Source: Yamagishiella unicocca (taxonomy: Eukaryota; Chlorophyta; Chlorophyceae; Chlamydomonadales; Volvocaceae). Taken from it: a stretch of DNA of 64,000 bases. Where the stretch lies: contig BDSL01000034.1 of NCBI GenBank assembly GCA_003116995.1, positions 124,001 to 188,000 on the forward strand. The letters are read 5' to 3'. The stretch's first letter is position 1, and each line of letters opens with the position of its first letter. Of the stretch, positions 45,512 through 56,760 are shown piece after piece. A program made the translations under genes and the position numbers. Below the pieces are notes generated by a model, which saw only the letters and a list, made by a program, of their open reading frames with translations, was not told the DNA's origin and searched no databases.

Positions 45512-48500
45512 ATGATTGTCCCCGGGCAGTACCTAAACCAGGTCTACCAGGCTATCAAGAAGGATTCTAACGGCAGCGAGGATCAGAGCGTCCTCTGCTT
45601 CGCGGCATGCATTGATGCAGACTCTGTATGCGCGTCACAACTGTTGCTGGTAAGAACCCTCGCAGTTCATACAGTTCAGCGACGCAGCACGCGCTTACCG
45701 GGCGTGGGCATCAACGCAACCCATCATATGCATGGTGCATAAACAGCTGACGGTTGGTAACCGGCAACCTGCCTTGCAGAACCTGTTCAACCGTGAGAGC
45801 CTACACTTCACGCTCATCCCAGTTGGTTGCTATGAGGAGGTCAGGGAGCATTGCGCCCCCCTAATCACAGCTCAGGTGCAGACCGTATCCAGAGTTCCAG
45901 TCTCCAGGGTTCTAGCAATGTGTGGTAGAGGGGTCTATATCCCTTAGCAAACCTTCACCGTAAACGTGTACAGGAGGTCAAGACGGTGCTGCTTGTGAAC
46001 TGTGGCGCTACGGAAGATGTACGCAGCCTGTGCAACCTGCCCAGCAACGTACGGATAGTCATCCTCGACCACCACAGGCCTGTATGGCACGGGCACAACA
46101 ATGACGATGACATGGACACGCTCGTGCTTATCGATGACGATGACCCAGTACCGAAAGCCAGCGTTCCAGCGTATGACCAGCAACTCGACAACGAAGGTGC
46201 GTTTTAGCAATTAAGACACGGCCCCTTGTGGTATGGGCAGATGCTGGGGTGCTGGAAATAAGTTCAAGTGCAAACCATAAGTTTAAGATTGTGCAGAAAG
46301 CGGTAAAGCAAACACTTTGCCAATGTCTGTCCGTGTCCGAGTCGCAGTTGCCCAGTCGGACGACTCCGCAAGCGAGTCAGATGGCTCAGACAACGACGAC
46401 GACGTGGATGATGACGCTAGCGAGGATGGACGGGTTGGGGCCGCCGTCGGACGGGGCCGAAAACGGCGGCGCGAAGGCGATGAGGACGAGACGCCGCCCA
46501 AGCGTGGTCCGGCAGCACGGTCCGAGGACGCGGCGGCTAGACGCAAACGTGCAGAGGAGGTGGACGCATACTATAGCGACCGGAATGGCTACGGGAAACC
46601 CTCCTCCTTGCTGCTATTCTCCTTATGTCATCAGCTGCAGCACGATGACAACTTCCACATCTGGTAAGCGGGGTCGTAGGGATGCCAGATGCTATCCTGT
46701 GCGGTGGTGATAATCGCTTTGATGTTATAGGTATGGCAAGGCGCCCAGAGGAAGGCCGTACGTACTTAAATGCTGCGCAATCATTGTGCTCTATGTGGGT
46801 TTGAGGCATGGGCTTCCATGAGCATGGTCATTCATCGACACGAGCATGGACACACACGAAGATTGGGAGTTTGAGGTCATATTGGGACGAGTCTGTAATG
46901 ATGCCAGCTAACACTGGGGCGAGTAGGCAGTCCATAAGGCGGCGACATATGATCGTTGGTGCGCCCAGGTACTGCGTTACACTCTATCCCACTACACACG
47001 TGCGTAAGCCTACATTCGTGTTACATCAGGTGCGCCATCGTGGGGCTTACCGAGCAGCTCCTCTTCCAGCAAATAAGCAAGCAGCAGTACAACACCTGGC
47101 GGGAGGTACTCGCTCACCACGTCAAGATGCAGCAAGACATCGGCCAGGACGATCCAGCGCAGGTGGGCCACGGTCGGTGCCGTCGGACTGTCGCAGCCAT
47201 GTTGCTGTGTCCTTACCTGGTTGACTGCGCGTGCACTCTGAAACACTTAGCTTATTGTCTGCGCTCACCCTTTGCTGCGTAGGAAGGGGCGTCGGCCTTC
47301 CTATTGGTGCCGCGGCACAAGGTGCAAGTGGAGGCCTGCGAGGACCTGCGCCTGACGCTGCTGCGGTACTGGACCATCGAGGACAGCTTGCGGTATGTCA
47401 GCAGATTGGGTTGTGCGCATTACACGCCGCAAACAAGCGCTGCCAAAATACTATCACGCATGTTGCAGCACGGCGGGCGATCCATTTGCCGCGCGGGGTT
47501 TGACCCCGAGAGACAATGCAGTCATGTATACATGCATGAGTCGGCCTGCTAATGGATTGATGCCACGTGGCGCGCCAAGGGCCTCAGATTTAAAACGTAC
47601 GTTTCACTCTCCTGAGCAGGTACACCGGCTACGTCGCGGCGCGGCTGCAGACGTGGCGACAAAAGGGACTAGATAACCTGCGCAGCTTGCTCACCTACAT
47701 GTGCATCCCCCTGAAGGCCGCAAGCACGGCGTACAGTAAGTTTTCCTGGGTGTCTGCATGCCCAAGAGCCCTTGCGATGATGCGCCCACACTGTCACCAG
47801 AGGTCTCAGCTAACCTACCATACCAGTTCTCTGCTAACCTACAAGTGGGAAATGGAGTGCCTCTTCTTTTCCCAAGTATCGCTGAGCCGCGAACCTTCAC
47901 GTAAAACCCACTATTGGGATAGCGCCGTGCTTTGTTGAGCGCTCATAATCACGTCAGCTTACCCCTTTCCCCCTGTCCGATCCTCCCGTCCAGAGGGCCT
48001 GCGTGAGGTATACAACGGACAGCTGCGCAACGGGTTACCACGATTTGCGCCGCAGCACATGCTTGCATGGGACTCACTGCATTTCAACAGCTTCCGCTTG
48101 CTGTACAAGCACGAGGAGGTTGGCGCGTCTGACATGGTGTTCGCACTGCTGGGATTGCTGACGGATTCACAGTCTGGCAACCCGGACTGGCACCGAACGG
48201 CCTTCAAGTGAGTCGCGGCAGGGACATAGGATCGTGTGGATTGCGGCCATTCCAGCATCCCGTAAGGGTAACGGGCGGAAGGGTGTAGGGGCATCAAACA
48301 GCGACTGAAGGATAGCAACATGCTGACATGTTTCGTATCGCTCGTGTCGTTATCCAGCATTCTTTCACGTGGGCTCCATTCGACGTACAAGTTTCGAATG
48401 CCCTGGCGTCCAGTTGCGGCCCAGATTTGCTAAGGAATTTGCTGTCCTGTTGTCCTGTGAGCATACACCCTCCCCTTCTTTCCTCCGCAGCAATGCCCAG

Positions 48501-49672
48501 AACGCACTTCACGTGCAGCGCAATCTGGACATGGTGGAGCGTGGCATCGAGCTTGCAAAGCAGATGTGCCAAGATGTCGTGCAGTAAGTGACAGCGATTT
48601 ATGGAGCAGGCCCTCGCCGTGAGTAGGCAGCCAATGACGGGAAGCATTGTACTCTATCCTCTAGCCCCCTTGTCAACCAAATTCCCCCGATCCCCATCTG
48701 GGTTTGCAACCATTGTGCCTGTCTATCAAGCTGTTGGGTTGCACGATTCCGAGAGCCAAATACGCAAACTCCGAATGTATTTTGCAGCTACGTGGACGAG
48801 CCCAACTCCCTTGTCTGCCTATCCTTGCAGCGAGTGCGGACTGATGATTACTGCCGGCAAGGTGAAGGGCGGTCGCACCGCTGACTACCGCTGGGTCAAT
48901 GTGGCCGACAGCAACGCGCTCGGGAACCCACGGTTCAGGCATCCCACCGTGCTCAAGGTGCGTTGCGCTCCCAGGTCGTGCAGGTTCCCTAATGCTACGT
49001 GCAGGATCCGTAGGCGCAACGCCTTGCCGTACGTACCCGTGTGCGGCTTGATTTGGCTGCTTTACCTCTTCCTTATATTAACTGCACCGATACGCGTCAA
49101 TACATGGTTATCATTTAGGCTGAAGCCGTCCATTCCTCCCCAATGGTTATCGTTCCCCTTTCAGTACATGGCGCTGTTCCTACGCGACGCCACCAGCTGC
49201 CGCTACAGCTCGAGCGACGCTCGGCGACCAATGGTTGTCGCGGGGCCCCCCGACGAGCGCGGAGTGTGCTGCCTGGTGTCGGTGCACGCCAAGCACATCG
49301 CGGGCAACCGCTTGCAGGTGAAGCTATGGACTCTTCTGTCGTGGGGTTGTGACCAGATACCTTGACAGGAGGCTCTGCAAGTCTTGGAAACTACATGTCC
49401 TGATGAGTGCGCATTATGGGTGGGCCAACTGCCAGCACTTCTCGCGTGCCCTCACGTTGCCGGACTTCTAAACCTCCCCACAGAACAACCCCTTCGCGCG
49501 GCCGTTCATTGAGACGGCGGGCGCGCTCAACATTATTCCAGTCCGGAGCGCCTTCGAGAACGCCACGTACAACATCCGCAAGGAGGACGTGACGGCTTTC
49601 CTAGGCAAGCTGCAGGAAGTGGTTGGTGACTACCGGGCCGCCGCGCAGCAGGCCCAGGCAGCGGGGGCGTAA
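45512..49672 (+). CDS. CDC45: CDC45, replicative helicase subunit, 12 exons
   Basis: Subunit of the CMG (Cdc45-MCM-GINS) helicase, needed for origin firing and fork progression. Exons: 45512-45649, 45780-45875, 45974-46196, 46348-46663, 47030-47162, 47283-47392, 47620-47735, 47994-48207, 48491-48583, 48831-48957, 49165-49317 and 49484-49672, giving 635 residues with all phases matching. Conserved parts are CFAACIDADSVCA, VRIVILDHHRPV (the relic DHH phosphoesterase motif), an acidic insert (SESDGSDNDDDVDDDASEDG) followed by the basic GRGRKRRRE, LTEQLLFQQISKQQYNTWRE, EEVGASDMVFALLGLL and the C-terminal block RPFIETAGALNIIPVRSAFE. Length is close to the family norm (about 570-650). Splice sites are all GT-AG, and I see none of the dispersed repeats in its introns. 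The exon 3 start could be 45974 or 45977. Confidence 0.96.
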
Positions 49673-50894
49673 ACCTCGGTCGCTACGGCGGCATAACTAA
49701 CCGGCGCAATAACCACTTATGAGATGGGAATGGGCAGTTACGGAATGGGAATAAATGGGTGCTGGCGATCGCAGGAGGTGGGGCAGCTAATTGCATTCTG
49801 AGAAAGGAGCTGGGGTCTTGTGTTACAAGTTTGCAAGTAGGCTCGGTGATGCCATTGACGACGTGTGGTCGATTACTGATGGCATTGTCTGGGACTAGCA
49901 GTAGCGTAGGTGTATGAAAGGCACATTGAACCAAACCCGGGGGATATTGGGCGTCTGCCCTGCCGCATCTACCCTGCCCCGGTTGGCGGGATCTGGCCCT
50001 GTCCGATATGGCGATTGTTGCTTCAAGGTGTGTCTATGTGTCGTACTTGCCGCTTGTCGTAACTAATTTTGACATTTTAAGTGCGTAGCCTGTTCAAGGC
50101 TTCCAGCCCAGGGTGCAGCAAGCACGATGGAGTCGACTGTATCCGTCACCATCAATTTTTTGGCGTTGGACTGGGCGGCAATCAACGTGTGATTTCGTAC
50201 GGCATTCGAGCTGGAGCCCAGTTGCCTATCCCTGACACAAAAATCATGGTTATGCCGTCGGCCCGTTGTCAACCCAGAAGCTGCACGACCACACGATCTC
50301 CATAGCTCTTGCAATTCGTGTCGAGGAAGTGACGCCATCCTAATAACTAAATCCATGCGTTGCACGATTAAAGCTTGGGTGCTGCATGCGGACACCATCG
50401 CCCACATCTTAACCAAAGCTGTTTTGGGCGCCTGGCTACTGCTGGCGCTGCCATTTATGGGAATGCCACACCCTTTCCTACGCGCCTACTGGTGTTGCCC
50501 GTGCTATCCGTTCCATGCTTATTGCGTCTGGGATTCATATGGGATGTCTGCAGTCGATCTAGCTTATCTGGAGGCACGCCGTTATAACAGCTCCAAACGG
50601 GCCCAATGCAATTTACTTATCTTAAGGGTGAAAGCCGCCCCGGCAGGGCAGAGGTGGCCGCGTAGCCTTATACGTTACTAGTACATGGATGTACACGTTA
50701 CTAGTACTGAGAAGTTACAGGTCTATCAGGAAGCCGTACATCTTGCAATACCACGCCAATGATAGGTGGCCAAATGCCGTAACGTACAGGCAATAATGCG
50801 TAAATATCCAAGTCAATTAACTAAGCTCACACGAAACGGCGGATGCCGCACGAAATGACAATGCAATCTGAGCTCCATGTCCCTCATCTGTGCC
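49673..50894. other. Convergent intergenic region between CDC45 and a small membrane protein gene
   Basis: AT-richer, with no conserved open frame. It contains the 3' flanks of both neighbours and a TGTAA for the minus-strand gene at 50715-50719. A short CTAGTA(C) motif repeats near 50677-50705. Confidence 0.45.
50715..50719 (-). terminator. Candidate polyadenylation signal of the small membrane protein gene
   Basis: TGTAA on the minus strand, about 175 nt past the stop at 50895. Position and motif fit a chlorophyte poly(A) signal. Confidence 0.45.
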
Positions 50895-51266
50895 TTAAAT
50901 ACCATCCGCTGCAGCAGTGGTAGGGGCTTGCGGGTCCGCCGCTTTCCCGTTGGCCACCCCTTTTAGCGCGTCGTCCGTGCCAATAATTACTACGTCCAAC
51001 CCAGTTTCCACACCCCCTACGTCGGCATCGATTTCTTCCACGCCAGCAGCCTGCCCTGCCTCCTCGTTGCAATCAGCAAGAAGGGGGGTGGCGTGGTCTT
51101 CCCCGGGGACTTGATCCCTCGCTGCAGCACGCTTTCGGCGCCATTCCCAGAAAACCCTGATGAGCTTGTAAAACACGTAAAAGGAAATTACCTTGCCAAG
51201 CAGGTATCCTCCAACGAGGATTAGAGCCACCCATTTGGGATCAAGCTTCTTCAGTGCGAGCTCCAT
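50895..51266 (-). CDS. Small single-pass membrane protein, 123 residues, function unknown
   Basis: Single exon from ATG 51264-51266 to TAA 50895-50897. It starts MELALKKLDPKWVALILVGG, and a hydrophobic and aromatic stretch (about residues 12-39, VALILVGGYLLGKVISFYVF) is followed by a basic patch EWRRKRAAARD. The rest is acidic and Ala/Gly-rich. The basic residues after the helix suggest an N-out or short-lumen topology with a cytosolic acidic tail, though the sequence cannot prove it. No family is recognised. It is supported by its ordered composition, the TGTAA downstream and the absence of a better frame. It could still have a non-coding leader exon upstream. Confidence 0.65.
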   Translation of the reverse strand: MELALKKLDPKWVALILVGGYLLGKVISFYVFYKLIRVFWEWRRKRAAARDQVPGEDHATPLLADCNEEAGQAAGVEEIDADVGGVETGLDVVIIGTDDALKGVANGKAADPQAPTTAAADGI

Positions 51267-52152
51267 CGCAAACTCGTGGCGTGGGTAATGTCGTGGAGAC
51301 GCGACAGGTCAGCTCTCCTATCGCTTATCCCAAAAGCTGCAGATCCAGAGGGATATGGCGCAAATTGTCAGTGAAAGGGGCCAGGCAACACCCAGTGTCA
51401 TTGCGAGGACAATTGTTGCTAGCCGGTACCGTAAGCATCAACGTCTCAGCTATGACAACGAAATCACTTACCAAATTCAACAGTGTAATGATACAGATGT
51501 CCGTAACGGGATATCCGTCCAACAGTTGCAACCTTGTAAGCGGGTTGCGCCCGAAGCGATGTAATCCGAGCCAACGCCCGCACCGCCAACAAGTCAGGCA
51601 ATTACGTGAAGGGTTGGCGGTGCGGCGTTGCTGGTCTATAATATGCAGTCGTTGGTAAAGTGCAGACAAGTGCCGAGACAGCTACCGGTATGCTACCCGT
51701 TGCACTCGCTTGCCGGAAAGACAAAGCTGCTTAATATGAAAATCGTAGGCACAATTCTGCGTGTGCTGGGCTGCTACTCAACTGCCAGCCTGCCCGTGCC
51801 TGCCGTACGCATTGAGGCAGTAAAATGGGAACGGCTGCCAAACCTAAAAGTTCATCTACATCCTGATAACACCCGATGCGCTAAAAAGGGAAGTAGCAGT
51901 GGGTGTCGTGTTAATATCCTGCAAAACACCTGCCGCTGCTGACCTGACCACTGTGGCCCAGCCCACCTGTACATAGCGGCGTAGCTGCCTAGTTTTCCTA
52001 GCCCACATGCCAACAGGGCTCGCCCCACCCGGTTGTTCACACAGCCACGACGTGAGTTTGGCGTCAACCCGCCGGCACAGTCTTCATGTCGTCACCGCCA
52101 GCCCACGTCAGCCGCCACTTCAACCAGATCCGGTCATACCCGGACTTGCGCC
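51267..52152. other. Intergenic region between the small membrane protein gene and the SET gene
   Basis: Should contain the promoter of the small gene and the 3' flank of the SET gene, which lie head to tail. No conserved open frame is visible. Sequence is AT-rich to about 51980 and then changes sharply to GC-rich. Confidence 0.45.
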
Positions 52153-55021
52153 TCAGCCTTCCAAGCTCGGGCCGCAGCTCTGCTCGAGCCTCCGCACCAG
52201 CTCCAGGGCGGCACGCAGCAGCCGCTTCCGCTCCAGCCGGTACTCGACCGCCAGCCTGCCGCGAACAGCGGACTCACCGGCGGCCTCTCGTACCCTTCCT
52301 CCCAACGCCGTCGCTGCGCTATCGCTGCTCCCTGCCGCATGTGACCCACATCCGGCACCCATCGCAGCGGCGGTTGAGGCTTGCGTGGCTGCGCTGGGCC
52401 CAGGCGGCATCAGCCCTGCAGCCACAGCGCCCCCTTCTCGCGAGCGGCCCCAGGCCGCCAGCAGCTCCACGTCTTGCTGCTCGGTTGTGGGCAACGCCCG
52501 CAGCTGCCCCTCGAGCCACTCCCGCAAGACCCACAAGGCCCGCGCCTCGGAGGCAGGCGACACCAGCCGACGCTCGCGAAGGTTCCTGGCGCCCAGAGTG
52601 GGGGTCGTCAGGCGGTCAATGGAGGGGCCGGGAGCAAGGCAGCGACCTGAGCGGCGTTCCTGGTGGGAGGTACCGCATCCCTCCGCTAGGCGCCGTTCCT
52701 AGTCAGGCACGGGCTTGATGGCGCCCGACTGGAGGGGGCTGCCCTCACCCCGCTCCCACCTATACTACGCCCGCATTGCTCCCAATCGCACCCCCCTAAC
52801 TAGGGGACGGGGTTTCCTTCGCCGTGTAACGGGTATCCTCGATACCTGCTCCAGGGGGGGACCCACCTCCAGCCACACGCCACCAAGATGCTGGCTGCCG
52901 CGCTGCGAAACCGGGTTCGAGCCGCACTGGCGGCGCTCGTCTGCGGCGGTGGGCAGCTGGGCGCCGCGGCGGGGAGCCGCCCTCCCTGGAGCTCCGCCGC
53001 CAGCCCCGCCGCCGGGGGATGCGGGTCGCCGCCTGCCGCCGCCTCCGCCGCCTCCCGCGCCAAGCGCTCCGCCATGTCGTTCACCCAGTCGCGCCTCATG
53101 CGGCACGACGAGTCGAACGTACGGCCGCCCCAGTCTAGGCGGTCGTACGGATTGCCGCTCAGCACGAACCCATACTGGTACACCAGCGACCTGCGCCGGC
53201 GGGGTTGCGGTACAAGGAGGACAGCATGTGCGGTACAAGGAGGACAGCATGTGCGGTACAAGTAGGACAGCAGGTACCGTCAAGGAGAGTGCTGATGGGC
53301 TGGACACACAGGCGCAGGACGCAAGCGCCCCGAGCACCATCCATCCAGTCGGGTTAAGACCTTACGAGTTAAGGCGGCTTGGCGAAGTGGGGCCAGCGAC
53401 AGGTGGTTGCTGCGTGACCGCAGCTCCAACCACTTTTTGGAAGCAGCGGCTTGGGACTGAAGCTCAATCGCCAGGCCGGCCGCCCAGAGCGAGTCCTCCG
53501 ACGCGTCGTCACCGCTGTGCCAATACACACACGCGCCTGCTCTCGGTCCCGCCGCCTCACGAAGGACAGCCCCCCGGGGACAACCCACCTGTTGTCCTTT
53601 CTGCCATAGTCGATGAAGACCTGCTGCTCCGGGTTGTCCCTCGAGCACACCGGCTGCTCCACGGCGACCATGTCCGCAGTCGGCTGCCAGGCAGGCCCTG
53701 CCGGCCGCCTCTCCACACGCGCCTCGCCCTCCGGATGCCGCCTGCCGCCGCCAGGACCCGGACGTTGGCCTGCGCTGCAGCCGCTGCTGCTGCTGCCAGG
53801 ACTACCCGGGTCGCCTGTGCTGCTGCCGCTGCTCCTGTCAAGGTCGCTGCCGCTGTCAAGGCCGCTGCTGCTGTCCTCACCACTACCATTGCAGCTTGCC
53901 TCTCCGGCGGTGGAGAGGGTGGCGGTGCTGCTGTCGTAGTCCGTGTCGACGCGGGCTGCCACGTCAGCTCCAGCTGCCGGGCTGGCATGCGAATGCAGCC
54001 GGAGCACGTGCAGGGTGGGCGCACCCGGCTGGTAGTTGGCCAGGCAGAAGAAGGGCACGTAGGCGTGCAGGTCGCGACCAGCATCGGGAGCCTGCGGGGG
54101 TTGGGGTTGGGAGGGGCCGGTCCTGGGGCCAGGTGGCTTCCCCGACGCCCCCATCCTCGCAAACCCCCCCATCCCGCTAGTTTCTACCCTCCGCGCCAGC
54201 TACTTCCTACCCTCCACTTCCTATGTCGCGTAACCGGCTCTTCTCGCCCCCTCCCCCATCCCGCTACGGCCCACCCACCCACCCACCCACCCGGAATCCG
54301 AATGCGCGGCTCTCCACTGCGCCCACCGCCTGCAGCCACTCCCGCAGCGACACCTCGCCCACCTCCGCCCGGAAGGCGGGCGTCTCGATCCACGTGTCGT
54401 ACGCGTCCAGCACCGTGCGCTGCCACGTGCGCGCTTCGGCCGCCAGCTGGTGGTCCTGCCGGAGTGGGGGAGCGAGGGATACGAGGCTGGGTAAGGGTGA
54501 GGGGCAGCGTAGGGACGGGCCCGTCCGCCCCGGCCGTTGTGGCCGCCTCCTTCCCAACATGCTGAGGTCAGCGAGGTGTCAATCCATGGCTTTGCTCTAC
54601 GTTCAGCCCTACGCCCTGCCCTACCCCGGCCCCAGCGGTCTCCGACGCTGATCACGTGGTGTCTGTCCTCCATGCTCAGCTCGCGGCGCTGGCCTCCCCA
54701 CCTGTCCCTCCCTGGACCCACGTGTGTACCAAACGTTTTGTCTTCCTTATCGATTTCCTAGTCAGGTGCCGACACACGGGCTTTCCCTCACAAGCCCGGA
54801 CCCGCACCCGGCGGCCTCGCCTGCAGCGCCGCCAGCTCCTCCTCGCTGAAGAACAGCAGCGTGCAGAGCGCCTCCGCGGGGGGCAGCAGCTGCCGGTAGC
54901 GCCGCCAGAATTCCGAGAAGCCGTCAGCGCGCGCACCCCCGGCCGCCAAGTGACCCTCATCGGGCGTGCTGGAGGCGGCGGCGGCGGTGGCGGTGGCGGT
55001 GGCGGTGGCGGTGGCAATGGC

Positions 55022-55053
<32 letters not shown>

Positions 55054-55618
55054 GGGCGGTGAGCCCGGCAGCGCCGCCGCCGTCACCCTCACTGCACCAG
55101 GCTGAGGCGGGCTCGTGGCCACGTGCGTGCAGCCGGCAGGACCAGATCAGCGCCGCGGCCAGGTGGGCCTCCCAGGTCAGGTCGCTGGCGAACAGGGCGC
55201 GCAAGGCGGGCGATTGGAGCGCGGGGGGGCAGCAGCCGGGGACCTCGTGGCTGAGGCAGAGGCTGAGCGGCACGCTGAGCAGCGTCCGGGGGGGGCTGAG
55301 GTCAGGGCTGGGGTCAGGGCTGGGGTCCGAGAGGGCCCGCGTGGCAGCTGGGGTGTTGGATTCACCGGGCTGGGCGGCCGGGGGTTCCGGGAAGGCTGTG
55401 TTCAACCGCCAGCCGAAGCCGCCCGCGGCGAAGTGCGCTAGGGAGACTTGCACGATTGGACAGTTCTGCCGGGCGAGCTCCTCGAACAAGCGGCATGAGG
55501 CATCTGGACTGCGGTCCAGCGCCGCAACACAGCGCGTGCGCAGAGCTATTTGACGGCGCGCGAGCGATGTCGGGGCTGGTCGTCCAGCTGTCGTCGCGAC
55601 GGGCCATCGCTGAAGCAT
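52153..55618 (-). CDS. SET-domain protein of the Rubisco LSMT-like (SETD3/SETD6) type, 5 exons
   Basis: Likely protein lysine (or histidine) methyltransferase relative. Exons: 55618-54821, 54455-54291, 54091-53589, 53190-52867 and 52585-52153, giving 740 residues with matching phases. The order fits the family: GGFGW and VPLSLCLS near the N-terminus, then WEAHLAAALIWSCRL and FWRRYRQLLPPAE in the inserted i-SET region. Next come SLREWLQAVGAVESRAFGF and GRDLHAYVPFFCLANY, then EQQVFIDYGRKDNR joined to LVYQYGFV, and a helical C-terminal substrate-binding region (ALWVLREWLEGQLRALP). Two things are odd. The NH motif that contacts AdoMet in active relatives (LxNH) reads LANY. A Ser/Gly-rich insert of more than 100 residues splits the SET core. 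The intron after exon 1 has a GC donor. Activity is therefore uncertain. The start is the first ATG of the open frame. Confidence 0.8.
53207..53275. repeat. 23-bp tandem repeat, three units, in a SET gene intron
   Basis: GCGGTACAAGGAGGACAGCA plus TGT starts at 53207, 53230 and 53253; the third unit has TAGG for GAGG. It begins 16 bp inside the intron from the acceptor at 53191. Confidence 0.9.
54172..54256 (-). repeat. Dispersed intron repeat, family C (SET gene)
   Basis: On the plus strand: CGCTAGTTTCTACCCTCCGCG, then CTTCCTATGTCGCGTAACCG and GCTCTTCTCGCCCCC. The GGCGAGAAGAGC end faces the donor at 54290, about 34 nt away. Confidence 0.78.
54731..54795 (-). repeat. Dispersed intron repeat, family B (SET gene)
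   Basis: AAACGTTTTGTC, TTCCTAGTCAGGTGCCGACA, CACGGGCTTTCCCTCACA. The GTGAGGGAAAGCCCGTG end faces the GC donor at 54820, about 25 nt away. Confidence 0.72.
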
Positions 55619-56760
55619 ACGATATGGCTGAAATACATATAATAGGTAATAGGTAATACGATATAGCTAGCGATATAGCATGCGATATGGCTAAAATAGA
55701 TTTACAGCAGAGTTCAAAAGTTGTTATTTTTCCCTCTCGTGCTCCAAAGATTCCGAAACTCGCCCCACCGTTGTTTGACCGAGCGCGCTCCGAAACTGGC
55801 CCGAAATGCTCCGAACTATCCAACAACATGTGTGGAACATGTACGCCAGAAAGCGTGCGGAGCAGCAACGCGCTAGAGGTGGCCACGTGCTGCCCGATGG
55901 TGGGTCCCCTCCCATCTCCTATCTGCAGGCGGGACCTGGAGCGCATTGCCTCACGGAGTCGTCTGAAGCTTGCACGTAGCAGTGCGCGGGAATTCAAAAT
56001 GTAGTTGCGCCAAGTACGACAGCTGGCGCGCCTCGTCAAGCAGTGTGGTTACAGCTGCTGCTGGCAGCTAACGCCCCCTCGGGCGCGTTGCCGAGCGCGG
56101 GAGAGGCCCCCGGGTCAACAGTGCATATGACGGACTAACCCCCTGCACCAAACAGCCGCCACCGTGCCGACCAACGCCCCACGAGAGACCGGACCATCCG
56201 GCCGTCATTCCGCTCCCCCTGAAGGGCCAAAGACAGGTCTCCCTCGTCCCAGGCCACGCAGCGCCTACACGGCGCACGTGCCAGGGCGCGAGGCAGCTGC
56301 CGCTCGTCCAGCGGCCGTACAATTTACGTGATGTGGGTCACCCGTACGCGTGTCGCCTCTTTGGAGGGACCACAACGTCCTTTCTTCGGTGGTGCAACTA
56401 ACGGCAAGAGTACACGTGGTGCAACTAACGACAGGAGTAAAAGTGGTGCAAACACAGCGCCCGGGCCTTCCCGACGCGCACTGGACACCACTCCATTCGC
56501 CCTTCCGAACCCCACTCAAGACCCCTCTTCCCACTCCAGCCCCATGCACTGACACCTCGATCTATGGCGTCCTCGTCCATACGACCCCTGCAGGCCGCCC
56601 GACCTCCCATGCACACGCAGCCTATGTAAGCCTTATATTTTTCCAACACGCAGCAGCAGGTGCGGCACCGCGCTCGCGCCGCAGCCACTCGTATGCCGCG
56701 ACCGCCCGCGTCAACCGCCCCTGGAGCCCGCCCCTCCGCCCCTTCCCCCAGCAGCCCCCG
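55619..56760. other. Intergenic region with an AT-rich CGATATRGC repeat patch
   Basis: Just upstream of the SET gene start (55617-55700) the sequence is a patch of CGATATGGC, CGATATAGC and GGTAATAGGTAATA units, by far the most AT-rich spot nearby, and a likely promoter element or a small satellite. The rest holds no supportable gene. At 56325-56450 ACGGCAAGAGT, ACGACAGGAGT and GTGGTGCAACTAA repeat two to three times. Confidence 0.5.

Noticed and set aside
50355..50681. 108-residue Cys/Trp-rich plus-strand frame
   Set aside because: Overlaps the expected 3' flank of the small membrane gene and shows no motif or alternative support.
55687..56004. 105-residue plus-strand frame upstream of the SET gene
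   Set aside because: No recognisable family. It starts in the AT-rich repeat patch, and the opposite strand is equally open. It is left as intergenic.
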